Of a stretch of DNA of 64,000 nt, positions 44,658 to 53,159 are shown piece after piece. The stretch is taken from NCBI GenBank assembly GCA_028714255.1, contig JAQTMR010000001.1, positions 186,001-250,000 on the forward strand. Direction: 5' to 3'. The translations under genes and the position numbers were made by a program. A model generated the notes under the pieces. The model made no database searches. It worked only from the letters and a program-made list of their open reading frames with translations, and was not told the origin of the DNA. The stretch is from Phycisphaerae bacterium. GTDB lineage: Bacteria; Planctomycetota; Phycisphaerae; Sedimentisphaerales; Anaerobacaceae. Position 1 is the first letter of the stretch. Each line of letters starts with the position of its first letter.

Positions 44658-45116
44658 ATGACTCTAACGAAAATTCTGCGGCAGAGTTGTGTTAAAGTTC
44701 CGCTCGAAAGCAAAGACAAGAAATCCGCAATAACAGAACTGGTGGATTTGCTTGACGCCAACGACCTGCTTATCGACAAAGAAGCCGTTCTACAAACGGT
44801 TCTGATGCGTGAGCAAACCCGCAGCACTGGAATCGGTTCGAGAATTGCCGTGCCGCACGGAAAGTGCAAAGCCGTCAAAGAACTGGTTATGTCGATTGGA
44901 ATAACGAACGAACCAATTGATTTTGAAAGCGTTGACGGAAATCCGGTAACAATCATTATCCTGCTGGTCTCGCCCGCTAACGAAACCGGCCCGCACATTC
45001 AGGCACTGGCCAAAATAAGCAAACTGATGCTTGATTCAGAATTCAAACAAGAGCTTGAAAAGACAACCTCATCTACAGAGGCTTATGAGCTTCTGTGTAG
45101 TAGAGAGAAGGACTGA
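44658..45116 (+). CDS. PTS IIA domain protein, nitrogen-regulatory type
   Basis: The 152-residue cytoplasmic protein is a PTS fructose/mannitol-type IIA domain of the PtsN (IIA-Ntr) kind. The phospho-acceptor His is in STGIGSRIAVPHGKCKAV; other conserved pieces are VLQTVLMREQTRSTGIG and IIILLVSPANETGPHIQALAKI. No PTS membrane component is nearby, so a regulatory role is likely rather than sugar uptake. It is divergent from cimA and convergent with the glucan phosphorylase gene. Confidence 0.88.
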   Translation: MTLTKILRQSCVKVPLESKDKKSAITELVDLLDANDLLIDKEAVLQTVLMREQTRSTGIGSRIAVPHGKCKAVKELVMSIGITNEPIDFESVDGNPVTIIILLVSPANETGPHIQALAKISKLMLDSEFKQELEKTTSSTEAYELLCSREKD

Positions 45117-45144
45117 AACAGCGCAATATTTCCGTCCGTCTTTA

Positions 45145-47760
45145 TTAACCGTTTGTGCCGCCTGCTGTTTCCCAGAGAATCAAACCCAACTCATAAGGAT
45201 TAACAAGGTCAGTATTTCTGGGCAAAACTCTCACTGCCACTCCATAACTGCCTGTTTCTGTACAGGAGACCGAGCCAACAAACCGATGTTCGCTGTCCTG
45301 ACCTACAGTTTCCTTGTAAAGCATTCTCACGGCTGAGCCATTTCTGATATTTCCCTGAGAATCCACCAGCCCGTGATAAAGCTCAACTGAAACATCATCC
45401 GGACTAACCTTAGGCAGTCTGACCAGGGCATTGATGGACAACTGCGAACCGACTTTAAGCTGGTGCCGCCTTAGATTGAACGGCACATTACCTTGCCCGT
45501 TGCCGAGCTGTATCTGCACATCTTTAATGGCAAATTCAGACCAGGCCTTTTTCATATTGGATTTCCACATCGAGAGCGCCTTGGCCCTTGTCATGGCCTC
45601 CGCGGTCAAATACTGCCATTTAGCTATAGCAGGGCCATAAAACTTCTGCGTATATTCGGCAACCATTCTGTGGGTGTTAAATTGCGGCGCTATCCGTTTG
45701 ATAGAGTTTTTCGCCCGGTGTATCCATGCCCTCGGCATATCATCTGCTGAACGGGTATAGTATAAAGGGACAACCTCGTTTTCGAGAAGATTATAGATTG
45801 CCTGGGAATCGACACTATCCTGATAATCAGGGTCCTTGTAATTCTGCTCTGCGCCAATGGCCCAGCCCCCATCAGAACTATAACCTTCACACCACCATCC
45901 ATCGAGGCAGCTCATATTCAGAACGCCATTCATTGCCGCTTTCATACCGCTTGTTCCGCTGGCTTCCATAGGCCTTCGAGGGTTATTAAGCCACACATCG
46001 ACGGCATGAACCAACATTCTGGCTACATCGATGTCATAATCCTCAAGAAAAATTATGCGCCGCTGAAGGCCATATTTTGTTGCAAAGCTGATAATCTGCC
46101 GCATTATCTCCTTGCCTGAACTGTCTTTAGGGTGGGCTTTGCCCGCAAAAATAAGCTGAACAGGTCTATCCGGGTTATTAAGCAGCTTCACAAGCCGCTG
46201 CGGGTCACTAAACAGGAGATTGCCTCTTTTATAGCTTACAAACCTTCTGGCAAAACCGATGGTTAATGCCTTAGCATCAAGAACCTCATCGGCCCAGTTC
46301 AATTCGGAATGGTAAGTGCCCCTGCGATTGAACCGCGTTTTAAGCTGGTTACGGACAAAAGCAACCAGCCTGTCCTTACACTGCTGATGTACCCGCCAGA
46401 ATTCCTCATCAGGAATCTGGTCGATGCCGTTCCAAATCGACTCATTAACAGGTTCGTCCGTCCAATCAGGCCCGAGATACCTTTCATATAAAGAATTCAT
46501 CTCATTCGACAGCCAGCTCTTAATGTGAACGCCGTTTGTAACAGAGATTATGGGCACTTCATCGACAGGAAGAGCAGGCCAAAGACTCGACCACATCTCA
46601 CGTGATACCTGCCCGTGCAATTTACTTACGCCATTTACATAACCGCTGAGACGTAATCCCAAAATCGCCATTTTAAACGACTCACTCGCATCATCGGGAA
46701 GAATTCTGCCCAGCGATAAAAACTGTTCTCTGCTTATCCCAAAAGCAGGAATGAAGTTGGTGAAATATTTGTCCATAAGCTCAACTGGAAATTCGTCGAG
46801 ACCTGCTTTAACAGGTGTATGCATAGTAAAAACGTTGCCGGCTCTGGTGGTTTCAACTGCTTCAGCAAAGGTCATATTCGTGCTTTTTTGTAACTCGCGG
46901 ATTCGTTCAAGCGCCATAAAGCCGGCGTGTCCCTCATTCATATGGCAGATGAGAGGCTCAATGCCCAGCGCCGCCAAGGCCCTTAAGCCGCCGATGCCCA
47001 GGATGATTTCCTGGCGTATGCGCATCTCAAGGTCGCCGCCATATAAACTGGTGGTAATCATACAGTCCGTGGATGAATTAGGTGAAATGTTGGTATCCAA
47101 CAGATATAATTTAACCCTGCCTACGGTAATAGACCAAATCTGTGCATACACCGTTCTGTCGGGGAATTCCACACCAATGGTCAACGGCTGGCCGTCACTT
47201 CCACGAATCAGGTCGATAGGCATATTATAGAAATCGTTTTCGAGATATACTTCCTGCTGCCAGCCATCGATGTCCAACTGCTGGCGGAAATAACCTTTTT
47301 GATAGAGAAGACCAACACCAACCAAAGGAATGCTAAGGTCTGATGCGCTTTTCAAATGGTCACCGGCTAAAATTCCCAGGCCTCCCGAATAAAAAGGCAG
47401 ACATTCATGAATACCGAACTCGGCACAAAAGTATGCAATAACAGGCTTGGTATATTTTGAATAATTCTTTTCAAACCAGCCTGACCCTTCAAGATATGAT
47501 TTGAGCTTTTCTTCCGCCCGCTGCAGTTCGGACAAAAACGCCTGGTTCTTGGCTAATTCGTCCAAACGCTGCTGAGGGAGACTGGCGAGAAGTTTGACCG
47601 GATTATGGCCGCAAGCCGACCATAAGTTACTGTCAATACGTTTGAACAACTCTATAAAACTGGTGTTCCAGCACCAGAATAAATTCCGTGCGATACTATC
47701 GAGAGCCTTCAACTTATCCGGCAAGGCGGGCAAAACTGCGAAACTACAAACTTTTGGCAT
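45145..47760 (-). CDS. glgP: Alpha-glucan phosphorylase (GT35)
   Basis: The enzyme splits alpha-1,4-glucans with phosphate to glucose 1-phosphate. The 871-residue protein has the N-terminal DUF3417-like part (LKALDSIARNLFWCWNTSFIEL), the catalytic core with FCAEFGIHECLPFYSGGLGILAGDH, CHMNEGHAGF and VSVTNGVH-like VPIISVTNGVHIKSWL, and the pyridoxal-phosphate lysine in MEASGTSGMKAAMNGVL. This is the long bacterial and archaeal type rather than the E. coli MalP type. It is a single gene. A second glycogen-related gene in the window is the glycosyltransferase at 27-29 kb. Confidence 0.93.
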   Translation of the reverse strand: MPKVCSFAVLPALPDKLKALDSIARNLFWCWNTSFIELFKRIDSNLWSACGHNPVKLLASLPQQRLDELAKNQAFLSELQRAEEKLKSYLEGSGWFEKNYSKYTKPVIAYFCAEFGIHECLPFYSGGLGILAGDHLKSASDLSIPLVGVGLLYQKGYFRQQLDIDGWQQEVYLENDFYNMPIDLIRGSDGQPLTIGVEFPDRTVYAQIWSITVGRVKLYLLDTNISPNSSTDCMITTSLYGGDLEMRIRQEIILGIGGLRALAALGIEPLICHMNEGHAGFMALERIRELQKSTNMTFAEAVETTRAGNVFTMHTPVKAGLDEFPVELMDKYFTNFIPAFGISREQFLSLGRILPDDASESFKMAILGLRLSGYVNGVSKLHGQVSREMWSSLWPALPVDEVPIISVTNGVHIKSWLSNEMNSLYERYLGPDWTDEPVNESIWNGIDQIPDEEFWRVHQQCKDRLVAFVRNQLKTRFNRRGTYHSELNWADEVLDAKALTIGFARRFVSYKRGNLLFSDPQRLVKLLNNPDRPVQLIFAGKAHPKDSSGKEIMRQIISFATKYGLQRRIIFLEDYDIDVARMLVHAVDVWLNNPRRPMEASGTSGMKAAMNGVLNMSCLDGWWCEGYSSDGGWAIGAEQNYKDPDYQDSVDSQAIYNLLENEVVPLYYTRSADDMPRAWIHRAKNSIKRIAPQFNTHRMVAEYTQKFYGPAIAKWQYLTAEAMTRAKALSMWKSNMKKAWSEFAIKDVQIQLGNGQGNVPFNLRRHQLKVGSQLSINALVRLPKVSPDDVSVELYHGLVDSQGNIRNGSAVRMLYKETVGQDSEHRFVGSVSCTETGSYGVAVRVLPRNTDLVNPYELGLILWETAGGTNG

Positions 47761-47975
47761 TTTTACGTCTCCAAATAAAAAAGGCGTGGCATCATAACCA
47801 CTTGTGCCGTAACATCTTACGCTCTTTTATGCCTAATATAATTACATACCGATACTGTTGTTTAATCGACAAATACAACGACCGGCTTAAGGGCAAAAAA
47901 CGCATAGAAATGGCGGGTTTGGTGGATTTTGATGGTCCGATATTTCTGATTTCTGGAGGTTAAAGGGGTTAAAAC

Positions 47976-48003
47976 CAAAAAGGCCTGCATAACAGGCCTT
48001 TTA
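47976..48003 (-). terminator. Terminator of the 48-kb RNA gene
   Basis: On the minus strand AAAAGGCCTG and CAGGCCTTTTT form a ten-base-pair stem around TTATG. The T-run is also present on the other strand as TTTT, so it can act in both directions. Confidence 0.75.
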
Positions 48004-48205
48004 GTGCAAGGCTTCACTCCGCTGGTGCCGTAAGAAAACTTTTGAAGAAAACCCATTATGTCCACGTGGGTAATCGTTGCTTGCGTCCGAAAGTCCTATC
48101 GAGTAGGCATTTTTCGAGCCGTCAAGACCTGACTTCCCTGAGTAACTGGGTATCGGTTTTTTCAAAATCATATTTTCTACACGCACACCGCAGGGGTCAG
48201 CCTGC
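48004..48205 (-). ncRNA. Probable rod-shaped non-coding RNA (6S-like layout)
   Basis: A sigma-70 promoter upstream and an intrinsic terminator downstream bound about 200 bases on the minus strand. The two ends can pair for most of their length: GCAGGCT with AGCCTTGC, GTGCGTG with the GGCAC region, AGAAAA with TTTTCT, TTTTGAA with TTCAAAA and AAAACC with GGTTTT, making a long interrupted rod with a branched head (GTCAGGTCTTGAC and CCCACGTGGACATAATGGG). This resembles the general plan of 6S RNA, which binds RNA polymerase, but I could not match conserved 6S bases. An open frame runs through it from TTG to just before the terminator, so a small mRNA remains an alternative. Confidence 0.5.
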
Positions 48206-48211
48206 AAATAT

Positions 48212-48240
48212 CTTATACTAAATCACGGCCCAAAAGTCAA
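48212..48240 (-). promoter_or_regulatory. Promoter of the 48-kb RNA gene
   Basis: Minus strand TTGACT (48235-48240), a 17-base spacer and TATAAG (48212-48217). This is among the best -35/-10 matches in the window, and transcription should begin near 48205. Confidence 0.7.
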
Positions 48241-48303
48241 GAAAATACCGGACAACTGAAACCACAAGACCTTTGCATTATTCGACCATTTACTTGAACG
48301 AAG

Positions 48304-49422
48304 CTATTTAAGGACATCAATCACCCCGTAAGGGTCGGTCGAAATCACACTGTTTGCGTACAGTTCCATAGCGCCGATATCCGCGGTTGCCTTGAAGATA
48401 CTTCCTCTATCTACGACTCTTATTATATAGGGCAGGTCGTCCCCGGCATCCATAGCAGGCATAGAAATGGTAACGTTAAAGCATGTCACTCCGAGCTTAT
48501 CGATAAAACATCTCAGCACATCAAAAATAACTTTTTTAACCTTATCGCTTTTCGAGGGATTGGACGCAATTATCACGGTCTCTTTTTCCTTTACCGGCGT
48601 AAGGCTGACGAAAACTTTTACGCCGCCCCGGCCATAGCCAAGATTGACCATCTTATGCGCTTCGAATAAATCGTCGAAATATTTTCCGCCCTTTCGTTTT
48701 TTCGCGTATTCCAGAGCAGCTCTTTGCAGCATTTCAATCCCTGCGTAATACCTGCCCCTGGCCATTAAAAGCTGCGCGTGGCCGTGCACCTGTGATGCGC
48801 CCGATTTTTCCAGACAATTCCACAGCAGAAAAGGATATTTGGCCCCCGCATCCAGCCGGTGTACCTTTTCAAACCACTTAAATCCTGTTTCAATATAATC
48901 GGAAAGCTCTTTCAGAGTAAATTTCAGGGGATTATGTTTTCCAAAATATATCATGCCGCTCCAGCCGTCGTATTTTGCAACATTGGCCCCGGTAACACAG
49001 TATTTGCCCTTGATTCTGCCGAATAAATCTTCGGGAGTGTATTTCGCAGGTTCGCAAAAATCGCAATTTCTCATCGACTCGCTGATATGCTCATCGACTC
49101 TCTGCCTTTCCTTTTCAATTTCCCCCCTCATAGAGGGCCTGCTCGCCCTGAGCCAGTTAAACAGAGCGCCATCCCCTGTCCATTTATTGAATGTCCTCAC
49201 CACTTTCTGGGTTTCGATTCTATTAACAACTTCGTCCTCGGTTTCTATAATCTCCCCGCCTTTATCTTTCGTGCCGAAATACTGCCTGACCTTGGCCCTG
49301 AACGAAGGTGGAATCTCTAACCTGCCCTCGACGCTGGAAATCTCGAAAATATCACAGAAGAGTTTCTTGTCCCCCTTTTTCAGTTTGCTTACCCTGCTCT
49401 CCAGCCCGACAATAGAATCCAT
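48304..49422 (-). CDS. GalT/HIT-superfamily nucleotidyltransferase-like protein
   Basis: The 372-residue protein resembles galactose-1-phosphate uridylyltransferases and ATP adenylyltransferases of the HIT superfamily. A CDFC pair (NCDFCEPAKYTPEDLFG) stands where GalT binds zinc, and the active-site motif is ASQVHGHAQLLM (HxHxQ), with LLWNCLEKSGASQVHGH before it. It probably transfers a nucleotidyl group from or to a sugar phosphate, but the substrate is open. The first 100 residues (FDIFEISS-like part, FRAKVRQYFGT) are unlike classical GalT. It lies downstream of pheT on the same strand with a gap of about 105 bases. Confidence 0.75.
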   Translation of the reverse strand: MDSIVGLESRVSKLKKGDKKLFCDIFEISSVEGRLEIPPSFRAKVRQYFGTKDKGGEIIETEDEVVNRIETQKVVRTFNKWTGDGALFNWLRASRPSMRGEIEKERQRVDEHISESMRNCDFCEPAKYTPEDLFGRIKGKYCVTGANVAKYDGWSGMIYFGKHNPLKFTLKELSDYIETGFKWFEKVHRLDAGAKYPFLLWNCLEKSGASQVHGHAQLLMARGRYYAGIEMLQRAALEYAKKRKGGKYFDDLFEAHKMVNLGYGRGGVKVFVSLTPVKEKETVIIASNPSKSDKVKKVIFDVLRCFIDKLGVTCFNVTISMPAMDAGDDLPYIIRVVDRGSIFKATADIGAMELYANSVISTDPYGVIDVLK

Positions 49423-49527
49423 TTGTGTTGTCCCTTTAATATTTCGCCTGCGCTTATGTGAATATCAGTATTGCAATTCGAAGCTTGGCGATAACAAAGA
49501 ACCGCCGAGGCTAATTATGATACACAA

Positions 49528-51552
49528 TCATACACTCCGCAGCTCGGCGCCGACGGATTCGGCCAGGCCCCGCAAAATATCCGCCTGGAAGCGGTCAACG
49601 GCCTCGTGGGTCAATGTGCCGTCCTGGTCTCTGAATACGAGCGTAAGCGTAAGGCTCTTTTTGCCGGAGGCAATGCCCTTGCCGCGGTATATACCCACAA
49701 AACGAATATCCTCCAATTCATCAGGAGCTTTTTTGTCCACCGCCACGGCGATATCGGCCCATCGAACCGAGTCATCAATGACAATCGAAAGGTCGCGCAC
49801 TATGGCGGGGAACTTCGGGATGGGTTTGACTTTTACGGGTCCAGCCTGCAAAACTGAAAGCGATTCAAAATCCAACTCTGCCGCGGCTGGTGTCACGTCT
49901 TTGAAATCGAATTTTTCCTTTACCGCCTTGGAAACAACGCCCGCGACGCCAATAACTTTGGAATCGACTAAGATTCGGGCGCCGGTTTGCGCCCAGACAA
50001 ACTCGGCAGGCTCGAAAACAACCTCAGCATCTTTATTGAGATTCTTTATCAGCCCATCTACCGCACCACGCAAAAGCTGGAAGTCATTACTATCACAGCA
50101 AATCGCCAGCTTGGTTTTCTCAATCGGCAGAACAGCTGTTTCGCCCTTTTGTGGATTTGGAATGAAAGTATCGGCGATTTCGAATATCCTGCAGTTGCTA
50201 TTTTTGACGTTAAGGTTAGTTTTAATAACAGAGAGTAAAGATGGCAAAAGCATCTGGCGGAGCAGGTTATCGCTTTTTCTGGTTACATCCTTAACGCTCA
50301 AATGCTCGCCGCCGTTTCCGGCAAACAGCTCGGCGATGGAATTATCGATGAAAGAGACGTTAATCGTCTCGTAGAAACCACAGCCGTTAAGATATGTCCC
50401 TATTGAACTTGTCAGCTTTTGACGGGAATCGACAGGGACAACCTGAATCTTAATTTTCTGTTCCGTGGGTATCCTGTTATAGCCGCAGATGCGTATGACT
50501 TCCTCTATCAGGTCAACTTCGCGGTATATATCGCTTCGCCACGAAGGGACGCAGCAGGTTATCGAATCGCCGTTTTGCTTTGGCTGGTAACTCAATCTCG
50601 ACAGGATTTCTATCGTTTCCTTAGGCGAAATCTCGATGCCGAGCAATTTATTCAAACGGGAAAGTCTAAGTGTCACCTCTTTTTTCGCCGGCTTCTTCGG
50701 GTAGATATCAATCACGCCCTTAACGACTTTTCCGCCTGCGACCTGCGTAATCAATTGAGCCGTCCGTTTCGAGGCCCAGTCCACCATTTCAATATCTACC
50801 GTCCGCTCGAATCTAAAAGAAGCCTCCGAAGCCAGGGCAAGTTTGCGAGCCGTCGGGCGAACACTAAGGGGAGCGAAATAGGCGTCCTCTAAAAGGATTG
50901 TCTTCGTCGTCTCGCTTACCTCGGTATCGGCCCCACCCATAACACCTGCTATCGCTACCGGCCCTTTGGGGTCGGCGATAATTAACATATCAGAAGCCAA
51001 CTTGCACTTAGAGCCGTCGATACTGACAAGCTCCTCGCCGGCTCGGGCGCACCTTACTATTATCTTGCCGTCGTTTATTTTTTTATAATCGAATGCGTGC
51101 GGAGGCTGTCCCGTCTCGAGCATCGCGTAGTTGGTCGCATCGACCACATTATTGACGCTTCGCAGGCCGACCGCTTCGAGTCGGCTCTTGAGCCAGTCAG
51201 GCGAAGGCCCGACTTTTACGCCCTCGATAATTCGGGCGGTATATCGGCCGCACTTATCAGGCTCGGCGACCTCGACGGCCGCGAGCGTGGTAATATCTTT
51301 TGTTGATTCGTCCAGTTCAACTTTTGGGATTTTCAATTCTTTGCCGGTAGCGGCTGCTAATTCGCGGGCGATACCTATTAAACTAAGGCAATCGCCGCGA
51401 TTGCTCGTTACTTCAATATCTATTACGGCATCGTTACCACAGGATTCGACGCCCTCGCAGGGCAGCCCCAGGCCGCTTAAAATCTCTACGATTTTCTCAG
51501 CGGATAAGTCGGTCTCGATATAATCATTTAACCAATTCAGCAAAATTTTCAT
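49528..51552 (-). CDS. pheT: Phenylalanyl-tRNA synthetase beta chain lacking the EMAP domain
   Basis: PheT is the large subunit of the heterotetrameric enzyme that charges tRNA-Phe. The protein starts in the usual way (MKILLNWLNDYIETDLSAEK) and has the B3/B4 editing core (IDIEVTSNRGDCLSLIGIARELAAA, DATNYAMLETGQPPHAFD), the B5 domain (RLSRLNKLLGIEISPKETIEI), the catalytic-like core and the C-terminal FDX-ACB anticodon domain (PKFPAIVRDLSIVIDDSVRW). At 674 residues it is about 120 shorter than usual, because the tRNA-binding OB domain normally found at about residues 40-150 is absent: GLPCEGVES leads straight to DIEVTSNRGD. pheS is not adjacent. Confidence 0.93.
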   Translation of the reverse strand: MKILLNWLNDYIETDLSAEKIVEILSGLGLPCEGVESCGNDAVIDIEVTSNRGDCLSLIGIARELAAATGKELKIPKVELDESTKDITTLAAVEVAEPDKCGRYTARIIEGVKVGPSPDWLKSRLEAVGLRSVNNVVDATNYAMLETGQPPHAFDYKKINDGKIIVRCARAGEELVSIDGSKCKLASDMLIIADPKGPVAIAGVMGGADTEVSETTKTILLEDAYFAPLSVRPTARKLALASEASFRFERTVDIEMVDWASKRTAQLITQVAGGKVVKGVIDIYPKKPAKKEVTLRLSRLNKLLGIEISPKETIEILSRLSYQPKQNGDSITCCVPSWRSDIYREVDLIEEVIRICGYNRIPTEQKIKIQVVPVDSRQKLTSSIGTYLNGCGFYETINVSFIDNSIAELFAGNGGEHLSVKDVTRKSDNLLRQMLLPSLLSVIKTNLNVKNSNCRIFEIADTFIPNPQKGETAVLPIEKTKLAICCDSNDFQLLRGAVDGLIKNLNKDAEVVFEPAEFVWAQTGARILVDSKVIGVAGVVSKAVKEKFDFKDVTPAAAELDFESLSVLQAGPVKVKPIPKFPAIVRDLSIVIDDSVRWADIAVAVDKKAPDELEDIRFVGIYRGKGIASGKKSLTLTLVFRDQDGTLTHEAVDRFQADILRGLAESVGAELRSV

Positions 51553-51611
51553 AAGGATAATACCTTAACTTCCAGACGCCCCGCTGTCAATACTTGATGT
51601 TTAAACAATAA

Positions 51612-51634
51612 ACCCCCAAGCAGGCTTGGGGGCT
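51612..51634. repeat. REP-like element, family B, copy 1
   Basis: ACCCCCAAGCAGGCTTGGGG followed by GCT is a near-perfect palindrome and the same family as the two copies after the transposase gene, but in inverted orientation. Confidence 0.7.
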
Positions 51635-51691
51635 AACCGGATATGGAGAATTGTTGCGTATCGGTTAACATAGGGGTACTATTATGAAAGT

Positions 51692-52147
51692 ATGGGGAAA
51701 ATGATTGGATATATGGTTACATGGACGACTTACGGAACATGGTTACAGGGAGATAAAAGAAGATACGTACAGGACGGCAAAATACTGCCGGCTGACACCG
51801 AACTCGAAGATGCAAACAAGCGTCTGCAAAAGTGTAATATTGTTCGTCTGACATCCATCCAGAAAAAAGTTGTTAACAATGCCATACTCGAAGAGGCAGA
51901 AAGAATCGGCCAGAAGATATTTGCGCTTGCGGTTTGCTCGAATCATGTACATCTTGTGGCCTGCAGGCAAAACGAGTCAATAGAAAGTGCCGTATCTCGG
52001 TATAAAAATGTTGCTACTGCCGCCTTGAAAAAAACGGGATTATTGAAAAGGGTTTGGACCCGCGGCTTTGACAAACAGTTCTGTTTTGATGATGCGGTGC
52101 TCGAAAAGAAAATCGAATATGTTCTGCGTCACAACAGAACTGTTTAG
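51692..52147 (+). mobile_element. REP-associated transposase of a second type, coding sequence
   Basis: The 151-residue Y1-type transposase has the typical N-terminus YMVTWTTYGTWLQGDKRRYV, the HUH motif in AVCSNHVHLVAC and a likely catalytic tyrosine in VSRYKNVAT, ending RGFDKQFCFDDAVLEKKIEY and VLRHNR. It belongs to a different branch of the family than the 26.6-kb gene. GGGGA precedes the second possible ATG at 51701. Palindromes of family B flank it. It sits at the left edge of an accessory patch between pheT and the PEGA gene. Confidence 0.88.
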
Positions 52148-52163
52148 TTTACGCTTTTCGTTT

Positions 52164-52277
52164 AGCCCCAAAGCCTGCTTTGGGGTCCATTCCTGCTTCG
52201 TGGTCTGTTTGTATTCGTTTCGTTTATGCTTCGGGGTCCGTTGTATTCGTTTAGCCCCCAGGCCCGCCTGGGGGTTC
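52164..52277. repeat. REP-like elements, family B, copies 2 and 3 with degenerate copies
   Basis: AGCCCCAAAGCCTGCTTTGG (52164-52188) and AGCCCCCAGGCCCGCCTGGG (52253-52277) are palindromes of the same family as copy 1. Between them are decayed units sharing TGCTTCGGGGTCC and TATTCGTTTAGCCCC words. Confidence 0.7.
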
Positions 52278-52361
52278 TTCAGGCTTTATTCCGGGGTTAC
52301 CCGCGTAAGGAACGCTTTATTTTATTGCCTCTTGCAAATTATTCGGCGAGTTAATGTCTCT

Positions 52362-52388
52362 TGTCATTCCTGCGAAAGCAGGAATCCA
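52362..52388. repeat. Palindromic repeat, second copy of the GGATTCCCGC type
   Basis: TGTCATTCCTGCGAAAGCAG followed by GAATCCA, the reverse orientation of the 14841-14867 element with compensating changes in both arms. Confidence 0.7.
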
Positions 52389-52399
52389 GAATGTTTAGC

Positions 52400-52455
52400 A
52401 GTCGCCGGAACGGCGACTACCCTTGCCTGCCTTGAGCAAAGTCGAAGGGAAGGCC
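52400..52455. repeat. Two further palindromic repeats side by side
   Basis: AGTCGCCGGAACGGCGACT (52400-52418) is a palindrome that reads GTAG-first on the minus strand. It is followed by CCTTGCCTGCCTTGAGCAAA and GTCGAAGGG, the reverse of the widespread CCCTTCGAC...GGCAGG repeat. Confidence 0.6.
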
Positions 52456-52493
52456 GCGGCAATCCCAATTCACCAATTCTCTAATTCACTACA

Positions 52494-53159
52494 CTACCGC
52501 CGGTCCTCTGAAATCCCTGTCCTGTGCAAGCGTATCGTAACCTCGACCCTGATTGCCTCGGCTGCACACCACAGAAGCCCATACTCGAATTGGTGAAACT
52601 GATAGGAACTATCCTCAGGCTGGGTGAACTCGAATATATATCTCCAGTCATGGAACAGGTTTTTTGACCGAGCCAGCACATCCGGAAGGGCCGGTGATAC
52701 TTTAGAATCGTCCCATGGTGGTTGCTCTGGCAGCGAACCCTTGGCGATCGTAAAACTCACGCGGCCATATAGTTGGCGCACTTGGTCAGGCAACGCCGTG
52801 TCATAAACGCCTTCGATAAGTTCCCTGATTGGTTGGGGTATCGCGTCATATAGAGTACGGAGATCATGCACTGGTGGCACTTGCGAGTCCAGTTGCGTTA
52901 GGAGGGCTTTAAAGTAGAGTTCGATGGCAAACCCTATATTTGTCGCACAGGCAACCATATCGCCTAATTCATTCGACATAACTTGTGAGGACTTTTCCTT
53001 TATTGCGCCTATCTCGGGAATGAATTCCTTTGCCAATCGCTGGAAAGCCTCGCCGCACACGAGGGCTGCCTGGGGGCCACGTTCCTTCTTTGCCGTAGGC
53101 CTCTTCGGTATCTTTGAATCCTTTTTCCCGTCTGTGCACATCTCGAAGATCAACCCCAT
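52494..53159 (-). CDS. HEPN-like protein, possible RNase or defence protein
   Basis: The 221-residue soluble protein is helical. The segment IELYFKALLTQLDSQVPPVH continuing DLRTLYDAIP matches the HEPN core helix and HDL turn, and RSKNLFHDWRYIFE contains an R-x5-H motif that fits the R-x4-6-H active site of HEPN ribonucleases. Many HEPN proteins are toxins or phage-defence RNases. No antitoxin (for example a MNT nucleotidyltransferase) is next to it. The start is uncertain between 53159 and 53141, and no good ribosome binding site is seen. It lies among repeats in the accessory patch. Confidence 0.5.
   Translation of the reverse strand: MGLIFEMCTDGKKDSKIPKRPTAKKERGPQAALVCGEAFQRLAKEFIPEIGAIKEKSSQVMSNELGDMVACATNIGFAIELYFKALLTQLDSQVPPVHDLRTLYDAIPQPIRELIEGVYDTALPDQVRQLYGRVSFTIAKGSLPEQPPWDDSKVSPALPDVLARSKNLFHDWRYIFEFTQPEDSSYQFHQFEYGLLWCAAEAIRVEVTIRLHRTGISEDRR

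Noticed and set aside
48001-48207. 68-codon minus-strand frame over the 48-kb RNA candidate
   Set aside because: Its TTG start coincides with the predicted transcription start, there is no ribosome binding site before the TTG or the internal ATG, and the two halves pair as an RNA rod. Kept as an alternative only.
47976-48240. tmRNA or RNase P RNA
   Set aside because: The conserved ends of tmRNA and the GAGGAAAGUCC-type cores of RNase P RNA are missing.
48953-50374. 473-codon plus-strand frame across the GalT-like and pheT genes
   Set aside because: It runs antisense to two well-supported genes and the gap between them, is low-complexity Ser/Leu-rich, and has no recognisable domain.
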